The notes under the pieces are model-generated. The model was given only the letters and a program-made list of their open reading frames with translations, was not told where the DNA came from and did not search any database. Shown here one piece after another: positions 1-7,830 of a stretch of 28,421 nt of DNA. Location of the stretch: contig QWHP01000001.1 in NCBI GenBank assembly GCA_021404985.1, positions 1 through 28,421 on the forward strand. Reading direction: 5' to 3'. A program made the translations under genes and the position numbers. Positions within the stretch are counted from its first letter, which is position 1, and every line of letters starts with the position of its first letter. Source of the stretch: Actinobacteria bacterium ATB1 (lineage in GTDB: Bacteria; Actinomycetota; Acidimicrobiia; UBA2766).

Positions 1-667
1 CTGATCATTGCCTTGGTGGTCCTTCTGTCCCGGGACACAGCCGAGATCGAACCCGCCGACACGACGACCACCGGCAGGACGAAAAGACTCCCGAGGGATG
101 ACTCCGGAGGCCCCGCCGCAACCGGGGCGGCCGGCCCCACGACCTCACTGCCCGGACCTGAACAGGCTGTGGAGGAACAGGACGAGGGACCGGGCGCACA
201 GCAAGACGGACAGTCCGCGCCCGGGGGATCCTCGGGGAGCCAGGGGCCGTCGTCGGGGTCCACGGCTCCGCAGCTTCCCGCTCCGTCGGCCCCGCCGGCC
301 GGGCGGGCGCCCCACCCGGCAGCGGTAGTGGCACGCACTCCGCTTCCGTCCTGCGGGACCCCCCATCTCGACCAGACCGAGGATCTCGTCGGGGACGAAC
401 GGCTCCCAGTGGAATGCTTCTGCTACTGGGCCGACAGGGACCAGCCCGTCGAGGTGATAATGACCGGCACCCCCCGGCGAGATGGAAGGCACCGTGATCC
501 TCCGGCACATCGGCGGAAGGGTGGTCCTCTCGTACCGGAACTTCCCCGACAGCGAAGGGGTCTACAGCTGGTCAGTGCAGGGCTGCCAGAAGATGACGCG
601 GCATCCCACGATCCTCCGCAAGAACGGCCCGGGCAGCTACTGCGACACTCCTGTGCCCTTGTCCTGA
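1..667 (+). pseudogene. Unknown membrane-anchored protein, 5'-truncated, one frameshift
   Basis: The reading frame is open from the window edge. It begins with a hydrophobic stretch (LIIALVVLL) that looks like the end of a membrane segment. A long linker rich in Pro, Ser, Gly and Gln follows, then a compact C-terminal part with several Cys (VECFCYW, QGCQKM, YCDTP). Near 470-475 a run of six C shifts the frame. Removing one C joins codon 469-471 to the frame that continues with GEMEGTVILRH and ends in YCDTPVPLS at 667. The two halves make a sensible protein only when joined, so I read this as one gene with a one-base insertion, either real or an assembly error in a homopolymer. The architecture suggests a single-pass anchored extracytoplasmic domain. 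I do not recognise the family. Confidence 0.45.
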
Positions 668-715
668 CAGCCGGCCCACGCGAGGACTCGCCACCGAGCC
701 GGACCCGAGTCCCTC

Positions 716-733
716 GTTGACACTGATGTCAAC
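716..733. promoter_or_regulatory. Perfect inverted repeat, candidate operator
   Basis: GTTGAC (716-721), six bases, then GTCAAC (728-733): an exact palindrome with 6-bp half-sites. It directly abuts the TAGCCT hexamer at 734-739 and covers the place where the polymerase would bind upstream of the -10. This suits a dimeric repressor or activator controlling the following two genes. The regulator is not identifiable here. Confidence 0.4.
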
Positions 734-739
734 TAGCCT
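734..739 (+). promoter_or_regulatory. -10 hexamer TAGCCT, near-leaderless start
   Basis: TAGCCT lies exactly eight bases before the ATG at 748. No Shine-Dalgarno sequence precedes that ATG, so the transcript probably starts at or within about two bases of it. A TTGACA sits at 717-722, but only 11 bp away, too close to act as a normal -35. Confidence 0.45.
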
Positions 740-747
740 CGGCCCGG

Positions 748-1737
748 ATGCCGAACGAAGCGCTCACCGAACTCGCGAGAGAACTGCCCGACTGCGTCGA
801 GCTCGTCGAGCTGCCCACGCCTTTCCCGGTGGGGCCCGTCAACTGCTGGCTCCTCGCCGAGCGGCCCATCACCGTGATCGACCCCGGCATGTACATCCCG
901 GAGTCGATCCGGATCTTCGAGGACTTCCTCGACCGAGCCGGCGTGGCGGTTGCCGAAATCGACCAGGTCGTGCTGACGCACGGGCATCCGGACCACTTCG
1001 GGCTCTCGGGCTGGATCGCGGAGAGGAGCGCGGCGACATTCTTCTGCGGTCGCGGCGAGGAAGGCAAGATCCTGGACCGCGGATGGAACGAGGACCACGC
1101 GCGCACCGTCGTGTCCGATCTCGGAATCCCGGAGGAGATCCTGCTCGCCATCCCCGTGGGGCTCGAGATGATCCGTGCCATGGTCAGGCGTCCCGGGCAG
1201 GACCGGCTGGAGCTCCTGAACGACGGCGATTCCCGGGAGGCGGGTGGGCGCTCGTTCGACGTGCACGTCACCCCGGGTCATGCCCAAGGCCATGTCTCGC
1301 TCTCGTCCGGCGACCTCCTTCTCTCGGGCGATCATCTTCTCCCACTCATCACCCCGAACCCTGCCATCGAGCTCGACGAGGATTCCGAGCTGGGTCGCAG
1401 ACGCAGCCTCGTCGAGTACCTGACGACGCTGGACCGGTTCGCCGCACTGGCACCCGAGACCGTCCTGCCCGGCCATGGCCCGGCGTTTCGGGACGTGCCA
1501 CGCCTGGTGAGGTCGATGCGGGACCACCACAGACGTCGTGCAGATCACATCCACGGCATTGTGTCGCGACACGGCCCCGCCTCCGTATACCAGCTCTCCC
1601 GGGTCATGTTCCCCGATCTGGACGGGATGAACGTGATGCTCGGGCTGTCCGAAGTCGTGGGTCATCTCGATCTCCTCCTCGAAGAAGGTGCTGTCGTGTG
1701 CAGCAAGGATCACCCGAACCTCTGGGCTGCGGCGTGA
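748..1737 (+). CDS. MBL-fold metallo-hydrolase with C-terminal winged helix
   Basis: A 329-residue cytoplasmic metallo-beta-lactamase-fold hydrolase. The metal-binding motif THGHPDH is at 77-83, with further ligands expected at H178 (TPGHAQGH), D195 (SGDHLL) and H243 (PGHGP). The tail after about residue 265, with YQLSRVMFP near 281-289, resembles the winged-helix segment (BLACT_WH) of LACTB2-type proteins. Family members hydrolyse thioesters, phosphodiesters or glutathione thioesters, and the substrate cannot be read from the sequence. The start follows a TAGCCT hexamer with no ribosome binding site. The stop is 7 bp before the start of a crotonase, so the two are very likely co-transcribed. 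That pairing favours a CoA-thioester-related role, which is inference. Confidence 0.85.
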   Translation: MPNEALTELARELPDCVELVELPTPFPVGPVNCWLLAERPITVIDPGMYIPESIRIFEDFLDRAGVAVAEIDQVVLTHGHPDHFGLSGWIAERSAATFFCGRGEEGKILDRGWNEDHARTVVSDLGIPEEILLAIPVGLEMIRAMVRRPGQDRLELLNDGDSREAGGRSFDVHVTPGHAQGHVSLSSGDLLLSGDHLLPLITPNPAIELDEDSELGRRRSLVEYLTTLDRFAALAPETVLPGHGPAFRDVPRLVRSMRDHHRRRADHIHGIVSRHGPASVYQLSRVMFPDLDGMNVMLGLSEVVGHLDLLLEEGAVVCSKDHPNLWAAA

Positions 1738-1744
1738 GGACGTC

Positions 1745-2527
1745 GTGAGACCTCGCGTCAGAGTCGACCGCTACGACCCAGTTCTCGTCGTCACGATCGA
1801 CCGGCCAGAGGCGCGCAACGCCGTCGACAGGCCCACCGCAGACGAGCTCGAGGCTGCGTTCACTGACTTCGACGGCGACCCGGAGCTAGCCGTTGCGGTC
1901 CTCACCGGTTCAGAAGGGACCTTCTGTGCCGGAGCGGACTTGAAGGCGATCTCGGGCGAACCGGGGAGGATGAACCGGATGACACCGGAAGGTCCCGGAC
2001 CGATGGGTCCCACCCGCATGCTCCTGTCGAAGCCTGTGATCGCCGCCGTCGAGGGGTTTGCCGTCGCAGGGGGCCTCGAGCTGGCGATCTGGTGCGACCT
2101 GCGCGTGGCCGCGGAGGATGCCGTCTTCGGAGTGTATTGCCGGCGCTGGGGAGTCCCCCTCGTGGACGGGGGGACCGTCCGGCTTCCCCGTCTTGTCGGC
2201 GCCTCGCGAGCTGCCGATCTCATCCTCACCGGTCGCGGCGTCTCAGGTCAGGAGGCAGTCGCCATGGGCCTGGTGAACAGGCTCGTGCCTCGTGGCGAGG
2301 CACTGGGCGCAGCAGTGGAGCTCGGCCGCGTTCTCGCCGGCTTCCCTCAAGCCTGCCTTCGCCACGACAGGCTCTCGTCGATCGAGCAATGGAGTCTCGC
2401 ATTGCCGGACGCGCTCTCGAACGAGTTCCGCCACGGACTCGACGTCGTCGCCACAGGCGAGACCGTTGAGGGCGCCACCAGATTCAGGGAAGGTAAGGGC
2501 CGCGGCGGCAGCTTCGACGTTGGGTGA
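1745..2527 (+). CDS. Enoyl-CoA hydratase/isomerase (crotonase) family protein
   Basis: A 260-residue crotonase-fold protein. I start it at GTG 1745, preceded by GAGG; an upstream ATG at 1688 would overlap the previous gene by 50 bp with no homologous residues gained. The CoA oxyanion-hole segments are CAGADLK (61-67) and the GG of EGFAVAGGLELA. E112 matches the first catalytic Glu of enoyl-CoA hydratase. The second catalytic Glu is replaced: aligning FGQPE of the classical enzyme with FGVYC puts Cys132 there, while VDGG (140-143) is conserved. The protein is therefore probably a crotonase-family enzyme other than a textbook hydratase, such as an isomerase or hydrolase. It forms a two-gene unit with the upstream MBL hydrolase. 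Confidence 0.85.
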   Translation: MRPRVRVDRYDPVLVVTIDRPEARNAVDRPTADELEAAFTDFDGDPELAVAVLTGSEGTFCAGADLKAISGEPGRMNRMTPEGPGPMGPTRMLLSKPVIAAVEGFAVAGGLELAIWCDLRVAAEDAVFGVYCRRWGVPLVDGGTVRLPRLVGASRAADLILTGRGVSGQEAVAMGLVNRLVPRGEALGAAVELGRVLAGFPQACLRHDRLSSIEQWSLALPDALSNEFRHGLDVVATGETVEGATRFREGKGRGGSFDVG

Positions 2528-2552
2528 TCGGTGGTGTCGGCGCCGTACGCGT

Positions 2553-2581
2553 TTGAGTCCGCGCCCGGCACCGCTTAGCCT
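2553..2581 (+). promoter_or_regulatory. Sigma-70-type promoter for the ABC1 kinase gene
   Basis: TTGAGT at 2553-2558, a 17-bp spacer, then TAGCCT at 2576-2581. The predicted transcript start is near 2588, giving a short leader that carries the GGAGG ribosome binding site at 2610-2614. This is one of the two best -35/-10 pairs in the window. Confidence 0.55.
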
Positions 2582-2619
2582 TAACGCTGTTCACCCCGCC
2601 TTGCGGATCGGAGGTAGAC

Positions 2620-4131
2620 GTGGACTGGGTGCTCTGGGTGTTCATCGGCCTCGTGGCTCTTGGTGCGCTGCTCGCGGTCGCTTTCGTCCTTCTCGGGCGA
2701 AAGCGCCAGGGACATATCCATACGGGGCGAGTGGGCAGGTCTTCGCAGCTCATGAAGATGTCCGCGAGGAGTGCCAGGGCCCACACGATTGCCCGCGCTC
2801 GCGGTCTCTTCGCAGGCGAGGAGAGGCGTCGAGAACTGCGTGAGAGGGCGCATCTCGCCTCGTCGACGGAGATAGTCCAGACGCTCGGGAACATGAAGGG
2901 CGTCATGATGAAGTTCGCCCAAATCCTCTCCTTCACGGCCGACGGTTTGCCAGAGGAGCTCAAGAGCCAACTCCAGTCGCTCCAGAGCCAGGCGCCCCCG
3001 ATGGACTACGGACTGGTGGAGGCCGTCGTGGTGGAGGAGTTCGGTTTCCCACCCGACGAGTTGTTCGCCGAGTTCGAGAGGGAGCCTTCCGCAGCGGCTT
3101 CGATCGGGCAGGTGCACCGTGCGCGGCTTCACAATGGGCAGGCGGTGGCGGTGAAGGTCCAGTACCCCGGTGTGGCGCAGGCGATCCGTGCCGACCTTGA
3201 CAACACGGCGATGCTCACAGCCGTCGGCAAGATGATCTATCCCGGACGAGACACGGACAACTTCGTCAGGGAGCTGCGCGAGCGCGTGGTGGAGGAGATC
3301 GACTACGGGATCGAAGCCGCGAACCAGCAGACGTTCGTCGACCTCTACGAGGATCATCCCTTCGTCGTGATCCCGCGGGTGTTCCACGACCTCTCGTCGC
3401 GGCGGGTTCTCACGATGGAATGGATCGACGGATTCGGCCTGTCGGAGGCTGTGGGCCTTCCGGACCACGATAGACAGTTGATCTCGGAAGGCATCTACCG
3501 TTTCGTGTTCGACTCGTTGAACCGTCACCACCTGTTCAACGGGGATCCCCATCCGGGCAACTACCTCTTCCTCGAGGATGGCAGGATCGCTTTCCTGGAC
3601 TTCGGGTGCGTGCGGTTCTTCGACTCAGACGAGATCGACCGTCTGTTCGAATTCATGCGTGGCGTACAGGAGCTCGATGCCCCGGAGTTCCAAGCCCTGC
3701 TCGACCGGCATGGATTCCTGAGCAGGCAGGGTCGCGACCCCGCACTCGCCGAGGAGCTTCAGGAGTACTTCCTCAGGCAGTGGGAGCCGCACACGCGTGA
3801 CTGCGTATTCCACCTGTCGCAGGAGTGGGTGAACAGCGTGACGATGAACCCGCTCGACCAGTCTGGAACGATGCGCTACCTGCAGCCTCCACCGGGTCAG
3901 CTCTTCCTGATGCGCATAAACATCGGCCTGAACGCGATCTTCGCGAAGCTCGGTGCGCGCATGAACTTCTACCAACTGGCCCGGGAGTACACGGAGGCCG
4001 CGACACCGGCCACAGCTCTCGGCCGGGAAGTCGCCAAGTGGCGCGAGGCGCGCGGGCTGGGTGACACGCACCCGGTACGGCGTTGGCATCCTGAGGCCGG
4101 ACCGAGTCCGGCTGAACTGGGTTCTGCGTGA
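2620..4131 (+). CDS. ABC1/UbiB (AarF)-family atypical kinase
   Basis: A 503-residue protein starting at GTG 2620 after GGAGG. One N-terminal membrane helix (about 5-25) anchors it. The ABC1 signature follows: the KxGQ helix (here K98-F-A-Q101), the Ala-rich nucleotide loop AAAS (158-161), VAVK (176-179), the catalytic-loop equivalent NGDPHPGN (307-314) and DFG (327-329). Family members are protein-kinase-like ATPases linked to ubiquinone or isoprenoid-lipid metabolism, and the exact substrate in actinobacteria is unknown. The Gly of KxGQ is Ala here. The gene is monocistronic, with its own promoter, and faces the sensor gene on the other strand 24 bp away. Confidence 0.9.
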   Translation: MDWVLWVFIGLVALGALLAVAFVLLGRKRQGHIHTGRVGRSSQLMKMSARSARAHTIARARGLFAGEERRRELRERAHLASSTEIVQTLGNMKGVMMKFAQILSFTADGLPEELKSQLQSLQSQAPPMDYGLVEAVVVEEFGFPPDELFAEFEREPSAAASIGQVHRARLHNGQAVAVKVQYPGVAQAIRADLDNTAMLTAVGKMIYPGRDTDNFVRELRERVVEEIDYGIEAANQQTFVDLYEDHPFVVIPRVFHDLSSRRVLTMEWIDGFGLSEAVGLPDHDRQLISEGIYRFVFDSLNRHHLFNGDPHPGNYLFLEDGRIAFLDFGCVRFFDSDEIDRLFEFMRGVQELDAPEFQALLDRHGFLSRQGRDPALAEELQEYFLRQWEPHTRDCVFHLSQEWVNSVTMNPLDQSGTMRYLQPPPGQLFLMRINIGLNAIFAKLGARMNFYQLAREYTEAATPATALGREVAKWREARGLGDTHPVRRWHPEAGPSPAELGSA

Positions 4132-4134
4132 CCT

Positions 4135-4146
4135 CCGGTTCGCCGG
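4135..4146. terminator. Short CCGG-TTCG-CCGG hairpin between convergent genes
   Basis: A 4-bp G+C stem with a TTCG tetraloop fills the 24-bp gap between two converging stop codons. UUCG loops are unusually stable in RNA, but there is no T tract and the stem is short, so terminator function is only plausible. Confidence 0.25.
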
Positions 4147-4155
4147 CACTGGAAG

Positions 4156-6396
4156 TCAGGCACCGACCAACCCGAGGTGGTGAGCGAGGCAAGCTGCGAG
4201 ATCCTCGGGCGACACCGGCTTGCCCAGGTAGTCGTCCATCCCGGCTTCGAGGCAGCGGCGGCGGGCAGCCTCCTCGACCCCGCCGGTGAGTGCGATCACG
4301 GGGAGGTGCCCACCGAGCATCGCCTCACGGCGACGGATCCCCTTCGTGGCCTCGTAGCCGTCCATCTCGGGGAGCTGGCAGTCCATCAGGACCGCGTCGA
4401 CCTCGTTGCACTCGAGGAAGTCCAGGACCTCGGCCCCCGAGGAAAGGCACGTCGCCCTCATACCCATACGTTCCAACATCTTGCGGACGATCTTTGCGTT
4501 GACCGGGTTGTCCTCGACGACCAGCAGGTGGCGGTCGGCCAGGCCGCTCGTCACGTCGCCCACTCCGAAAAGACCTTCCAACCGTGATCCCGAGCGCGAG
4601 GAGGCAAGCCACTCGAGGAGCTCGCGAAGCTCGCGCAACGGGACGGGCTTCTGCATGTACAGCACTCCGTCTCCGCGGGGGCGTTCCGGCTCCACCGGCA
4701 CGACGAGGAGCACACATCCTTGCGCGCTCGTGAGGTCACGCGCCATGACCTCGTCACCGTTGGGCTCGTGTGGACGTGCCTGGTCCGAGGTGCCTACGGC
4801 TTCGCGGTCGACCCCGAGGATGACGAGGTCGTAGTCGCGCCCGGGTGCGTCGGCGATCCCACCCACGCTGTCACAGTGCACGCCCCAGGTCGAGAGCTGG
4901 CCCTCGAGAACTGCCCTGCTCGGGTCCGAGGACTCGACAAGCAGGACGTTCAGCGACGCCATGGCGTCACGAGTTCGCTCGATGGACTCAACCAATTCCC
5001 CGGCGTCCCGGGCGAGCGGTGCCTCGAACCACGCAACGAAGAGGCCGTCCTCCATGTGTGTCTGGAGCGTTCCGCCCATCAGGGAGACGAGGTCCGTGGA
5101 GATCGCGATGGGCAGGTCCCGGCTGTCTGTGCGCCGGGAGTCGGTGGCGAGACGCCCCAGAGCATCTTGGATCTCGTCGATCTCGGCCGACCCCAGGGAG
5201 GTGCTCGCCACCTCGAACCGGACGGCGTCGGCTGTCGCGTTCCAGTCTGCCCTCAAAGTCACGGCTCCGTGCCGGCCTTGGCCGACGGCGACCTCGACAA
5301 GAGATTCGAGAACCTGCCTGAGGCGGACCGGGTCACCGCGCACCTCCGTTTCGAGGTCGGCGCCGTGGACGACAACGAGCTCCACGCGGGCCTCGGGCAG
5401 GCGCCAGGTGACGGATTCCGTGACGTCCGTGAGGAGGTCGTCCATCCTGAAGGGAACGTCTTCGAGCTCGACACTCCCACTCTCGAGTCGGGTGAACACG
5501 ACGAGATCTTCGATCACGGACAGCAGCTCTGACGCCGAATCACGTATCGCCCGCGCCAGGTCTGCCTGTTCGGAGCTCAGTCCGTCCTCGATCAGCAGGG
5601 TTGCCGCGCCAAGGACAGCGTTGATCGGGTCGCGGATCTCCTGTCCGACGGATGTCAGGAGCTCCGCCTTCGCAGCGTCAGCCTCCCTCTGGTCCTCGTT
5701 CACGGCCTCGATCTGACGGGACGCCGCCCGGCTTCCGGCAACAGCAGAGTCGACCCGTCTCCTCTCGCGGTCGAGTTCCCTGCCTTGACGGAGAATCGTG
5801 CGGCGTTGACGCTCGAGCTCCGAGATCTGCCTGACCGACAGCGCCCTCACGAAGGAGCCGAACGCGAGAACCGCGAGCAGGAAGACAGCGGATGCCGCGA
5901 CCTCGGAGAGAGCGGAGCGCGGGGGTAGCCCTTCGGAAACGCTGTCCCGGATCCCGATGGCGGTGAGGATGCCGATCGCCACAAGGGTCCAAGCTGCACC
6001 GGCCGTCCTGCCGAGAAGGTGAACGATCGACAGCAGAGCGAGCGCCATCCACCAGAAGCCGGGGAGGCCTGTCGCGTCGCCTTGCATCGCCAGGGCGAGC
6101 CCGACTGCGAGGATGGCAGCGCCGCCGGCAACGTGTCCACAGATGCGCAGTCGCCTGTCCGGTACGGACCGCACAGCGATGAGGAATAGGACCGCGAACG
6201 AACCGAAGCTGAACGCGACGGCAGCGGTCCCGGGCGCAGTGCCGAGGGTAAGAGGAACTGCGGATGCCATCACCATGATGCCCCCGGCCGCGACGAAGCC
6301 GTTCAGCTGGCGCGCGAAGACGCTCCCCTCGGGCGAGCGGCCCTCCAACCCGGAAGAAACCACCCCTTCCCACATCCGAGCCAGGCGATCGGTCAC
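4156..6396 (-). CDS. Membrane hybrid sensor, degenerate histidine kinase with intact C-terminal receiver
   Basis: 746 residues from GTG 6396, which sits six bases after TATCCT; an in-frame GTG at 6462 is possible but lacks any signal. Six hydrophobic segments lie between residues 34 and 183, then a charged coiled coil (about 186-248). The dimerisation-phosphotransfer region reads SVGQEIRDPINAVLG, so the phospho-accepting His of the usual SHEIRTP is Gln252 (codon 5641-5643, CAG). The ATP-binding domain is also damaged: the Mg-binding Asn of the N box is Val369, the DTGxG box reads STSLG (398-402), and the second Gly box has DLPIAIS. A first receiver (about 481-600) lacks its acidic residues (VESSD, VILGVD). 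The last receiver (about 623-738) is complete: VVEDN, D672 in LMDCQLP, T704 and K726. The protein is probably a phosphorylatable scaffold or sink, not an active kinase. Confidence 0.85.
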   Translation of the reverse strand: MTDRLARMWEGVVSSGLEGRSPEGSVFARQLNGFVAAGGIMVMASAVPLTLGTAPGTAAVAFSFGSFAVLFLIAVRSVPDRRLRICGHVAGGAAILAVGLALAMQGDATGLPGFWWMALALLSIVHLLGRTAGAAWTLVAIGILTAIGIRDSVSEGLPPRSALSEVAASAVFLLAVLAFGSFVRALSVRQISELERQRRTILRQGRELDRERRRVDSAVAGSRAASRQIEAVNEDQREADAAKAELLTSVGQEIRDPINAVLGAATLLIEDGLSSEQADLARAIRDSASELLSVIEDLVVFTRLESGSVELEDVPFRMDDLLTDVTESVTWRLPEARVELVVVHGADLETEVRGDPVRLRQVLESLVEVAVGQGRHGAVTLRADWNATADAVRFEVASTSLGSAEIDEIQDALGRLATDSRRTDSRDLPIAISTDLVSLMGGTLQTHMEDGLFVAWFEAPLARDAGELVESIERTRDAMASLNVLLVESSDPSRAVLEGQLSTWGVHCDSVGGIADAPGRDYDLVILGVDREAVGTSDQARPHEPNGDEVMARDLTSAQGCVLLVVPVEPERPRGDGVLYMQKPVPLRELRELLEWLASSRSGSRLEGLFGVGDVTSGLADRHLLVVEDNPVNAKIVRKMLERMGMRATCLSSGAEVLDFLECNEVDAVLMDCQLPEMDGYEATKGIRRREAMLGGHLPVIALTGGVEEAARRRCLEAGMDDYLGKPVSPEDLAACLAHHLGLVGA

Positions 6397-6402
6397 ATCC
6401 TG

Positions 6403-6408
6403 AGGATA
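6403..6408 (-). promoter_or_regulatory. -10 hexamer TATCCT, leaderless start
   Basis: TATCCT is followed by exactly six bases and then GTG (6396-6394) on the minus strand. There is no ribosome binding site. This defines the start of the sensor gene 66 bp downstream of the longest possible start. Confidence 0.5.
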
Positions 6409-6543
6409 CGTGCCGGCCTGCGGGCAGGGCTCAATCGTCCCGGCAGCCCACTGTCGGGTCACGCAGTCCGAATGGGCTCGATCGAGCAGAGGACCGGCAT
6501 GTCGCGAGCCCCGGGCAACAGGTTCTCGAGAGGCAGGTCGGAA

Positions 6544-7780
6544 ATGGCACTCTGGATCGAAGTTGTGCTGATCGTGTTCTTGGTCCTCGTGAACGCGGCC
6601 TTCGCAGGTAGTGAGATCGCCCTCGTGACTCTCAGAGAGGGCCAGCTGGGCAAGCTGGGCAAGCTGGAGGAGCGCGACGAATCGGGCCGATCGGGCACCA
6701 TGCTGGCGCGTGAGCCCGACCGCTTCCTTGCGACCGTCCAGATCGGGATCACCCCCGCCGGCGTTCTGGCATCGGCGACTGCAGCGGTGTCCCTCGCCGA
6801 GCCACTGGTGGAACCATTGGGTTTCTCGGCGATCTGGCCGAACCGACCGCGATCCTCCTCGTCACGTCCGCACTGACCTTCGTGACGCTCGTGGTCGGGG
6901 ACCTCGCCCCCAAGCGCCTCACCATGCAGCGTGCAGAGGGTTGGGCGCTCGCCAGCGCGCGGCCCTTGATGGCTCTGTCCACACTGACCAAACCGATCGT
7001 GTGGCTGCTCGGACAGGCGACAGATCTCACGGTACGGATCCCACTCGGGATCGACTGGAGGTAGCGGAGGAGGAGGTCCACGAGCTCGTACAGAGCCAGT
7101 ACCTCTTTACGCCCCACCAGCGTGAGATCATCGCGGGTGCCATGGAGGTCGCGGACCGACAACTGAGGGAGATCGTCGGGCGGCGGGAGGTCGTCACCCT
7201 CGAGTCGGTCGAAGGTGCTGCCCGAGCGCTTTCGGTCCTGGCGGCGAGTGGGCACTTACGAGTGCCAGTAGTCCGGTGCGGTCTCGACACGGTGGACGGT
7301 GTCGTCCACCTACGCGACCTCGTGGGTGCGCAAGGTACCGTTGGCGACCATGCCCGCGCGTGCCCGCTTCTTCTCGCGACCGTCTCGGTCCTGGACGCGC
7401 TGCGGATCCTGCAGGCCGACCGACAGCAGCTGGCTGTCGTCGTGAACGAATTCGGTGGATCGGAGGGAATCGTGACTATGGAAGACCTGATCGAGGAGCT
7501 CGTCGGCGAGATCTTCGACGAAGCGGATCGAAACATGGCGACAGTGCGGCGCGAGCCCGATGGCTCTGTGCGCCTGCCCGGAGGATTCCCGGTGCACGAC
7601 CTCGGAGACATCGGGATCGATCTGCCCTGAGGCGACTACACCACGGTCGCCCGTCTGGTGCTCGACCGCCTCGGGCACATATCGGCACCCGGCGAATCCT
7701 CCAGCGTCGGGTCCTGGACGCTGACCGTGGACAAGGTCGTGGATCGGGCGATCTCTGAAATCCATCCGGTTCCGAGGGAC
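6544..7780 (+). pseudogene. CNNM/CorC-family (DUF21-CBS-CorC_HlyC) membrane protein, broken
   Basis: Three joined frames give a full-length CNNM protein. Part 1 (6544 to about 6830, from MALWIEVV) holds the first DUF21 helices. Part 2 (about 6831-7030, DLAEPTAILLV to ATDLTV) holds the rest of that domain, including GDLAPKR. Part 3 (about 7031-7627, GTDPTRDRLEVAEEE to DIGIDLP) holds the CBS pair, with NEFGGSEGIVTMEDLIEEL, and the start of the CorC_HlyC domain. Each junction needs one added base. An in-frame TGA at 7628-7630 then interrupts the domain, which continues as GDYTTVARLVLDRLG and SWTLTVDKV to roughly 7780. Intact relatives are Mg/Co transport or efflux-associated membrane proteins. 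Three lesions in one gene favour a true pseudogene. The right end is approximate. Confidence 0.75.
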
Positions 7781-7830
7781 GCTCGCTGGATGTGGCCACT
7801 CCCGGCGGGGAAGGCACCTGAGACGGTGGC

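Noticed and set aside
717..739. TTGACA at 717 as a -35 for TAGCCT at 734
   Set aside because: The spacer is 11 bp, too short for a normal sigma-70 promoter; the palindrome explains the TTGAC better.
2581..3552. 323-codon minus-strand open frame antisense to the ABC1 kinase gene
   Set aside because: It is a codon-bias mirror of the plus-strand gene, with many His and Arg and no domain.
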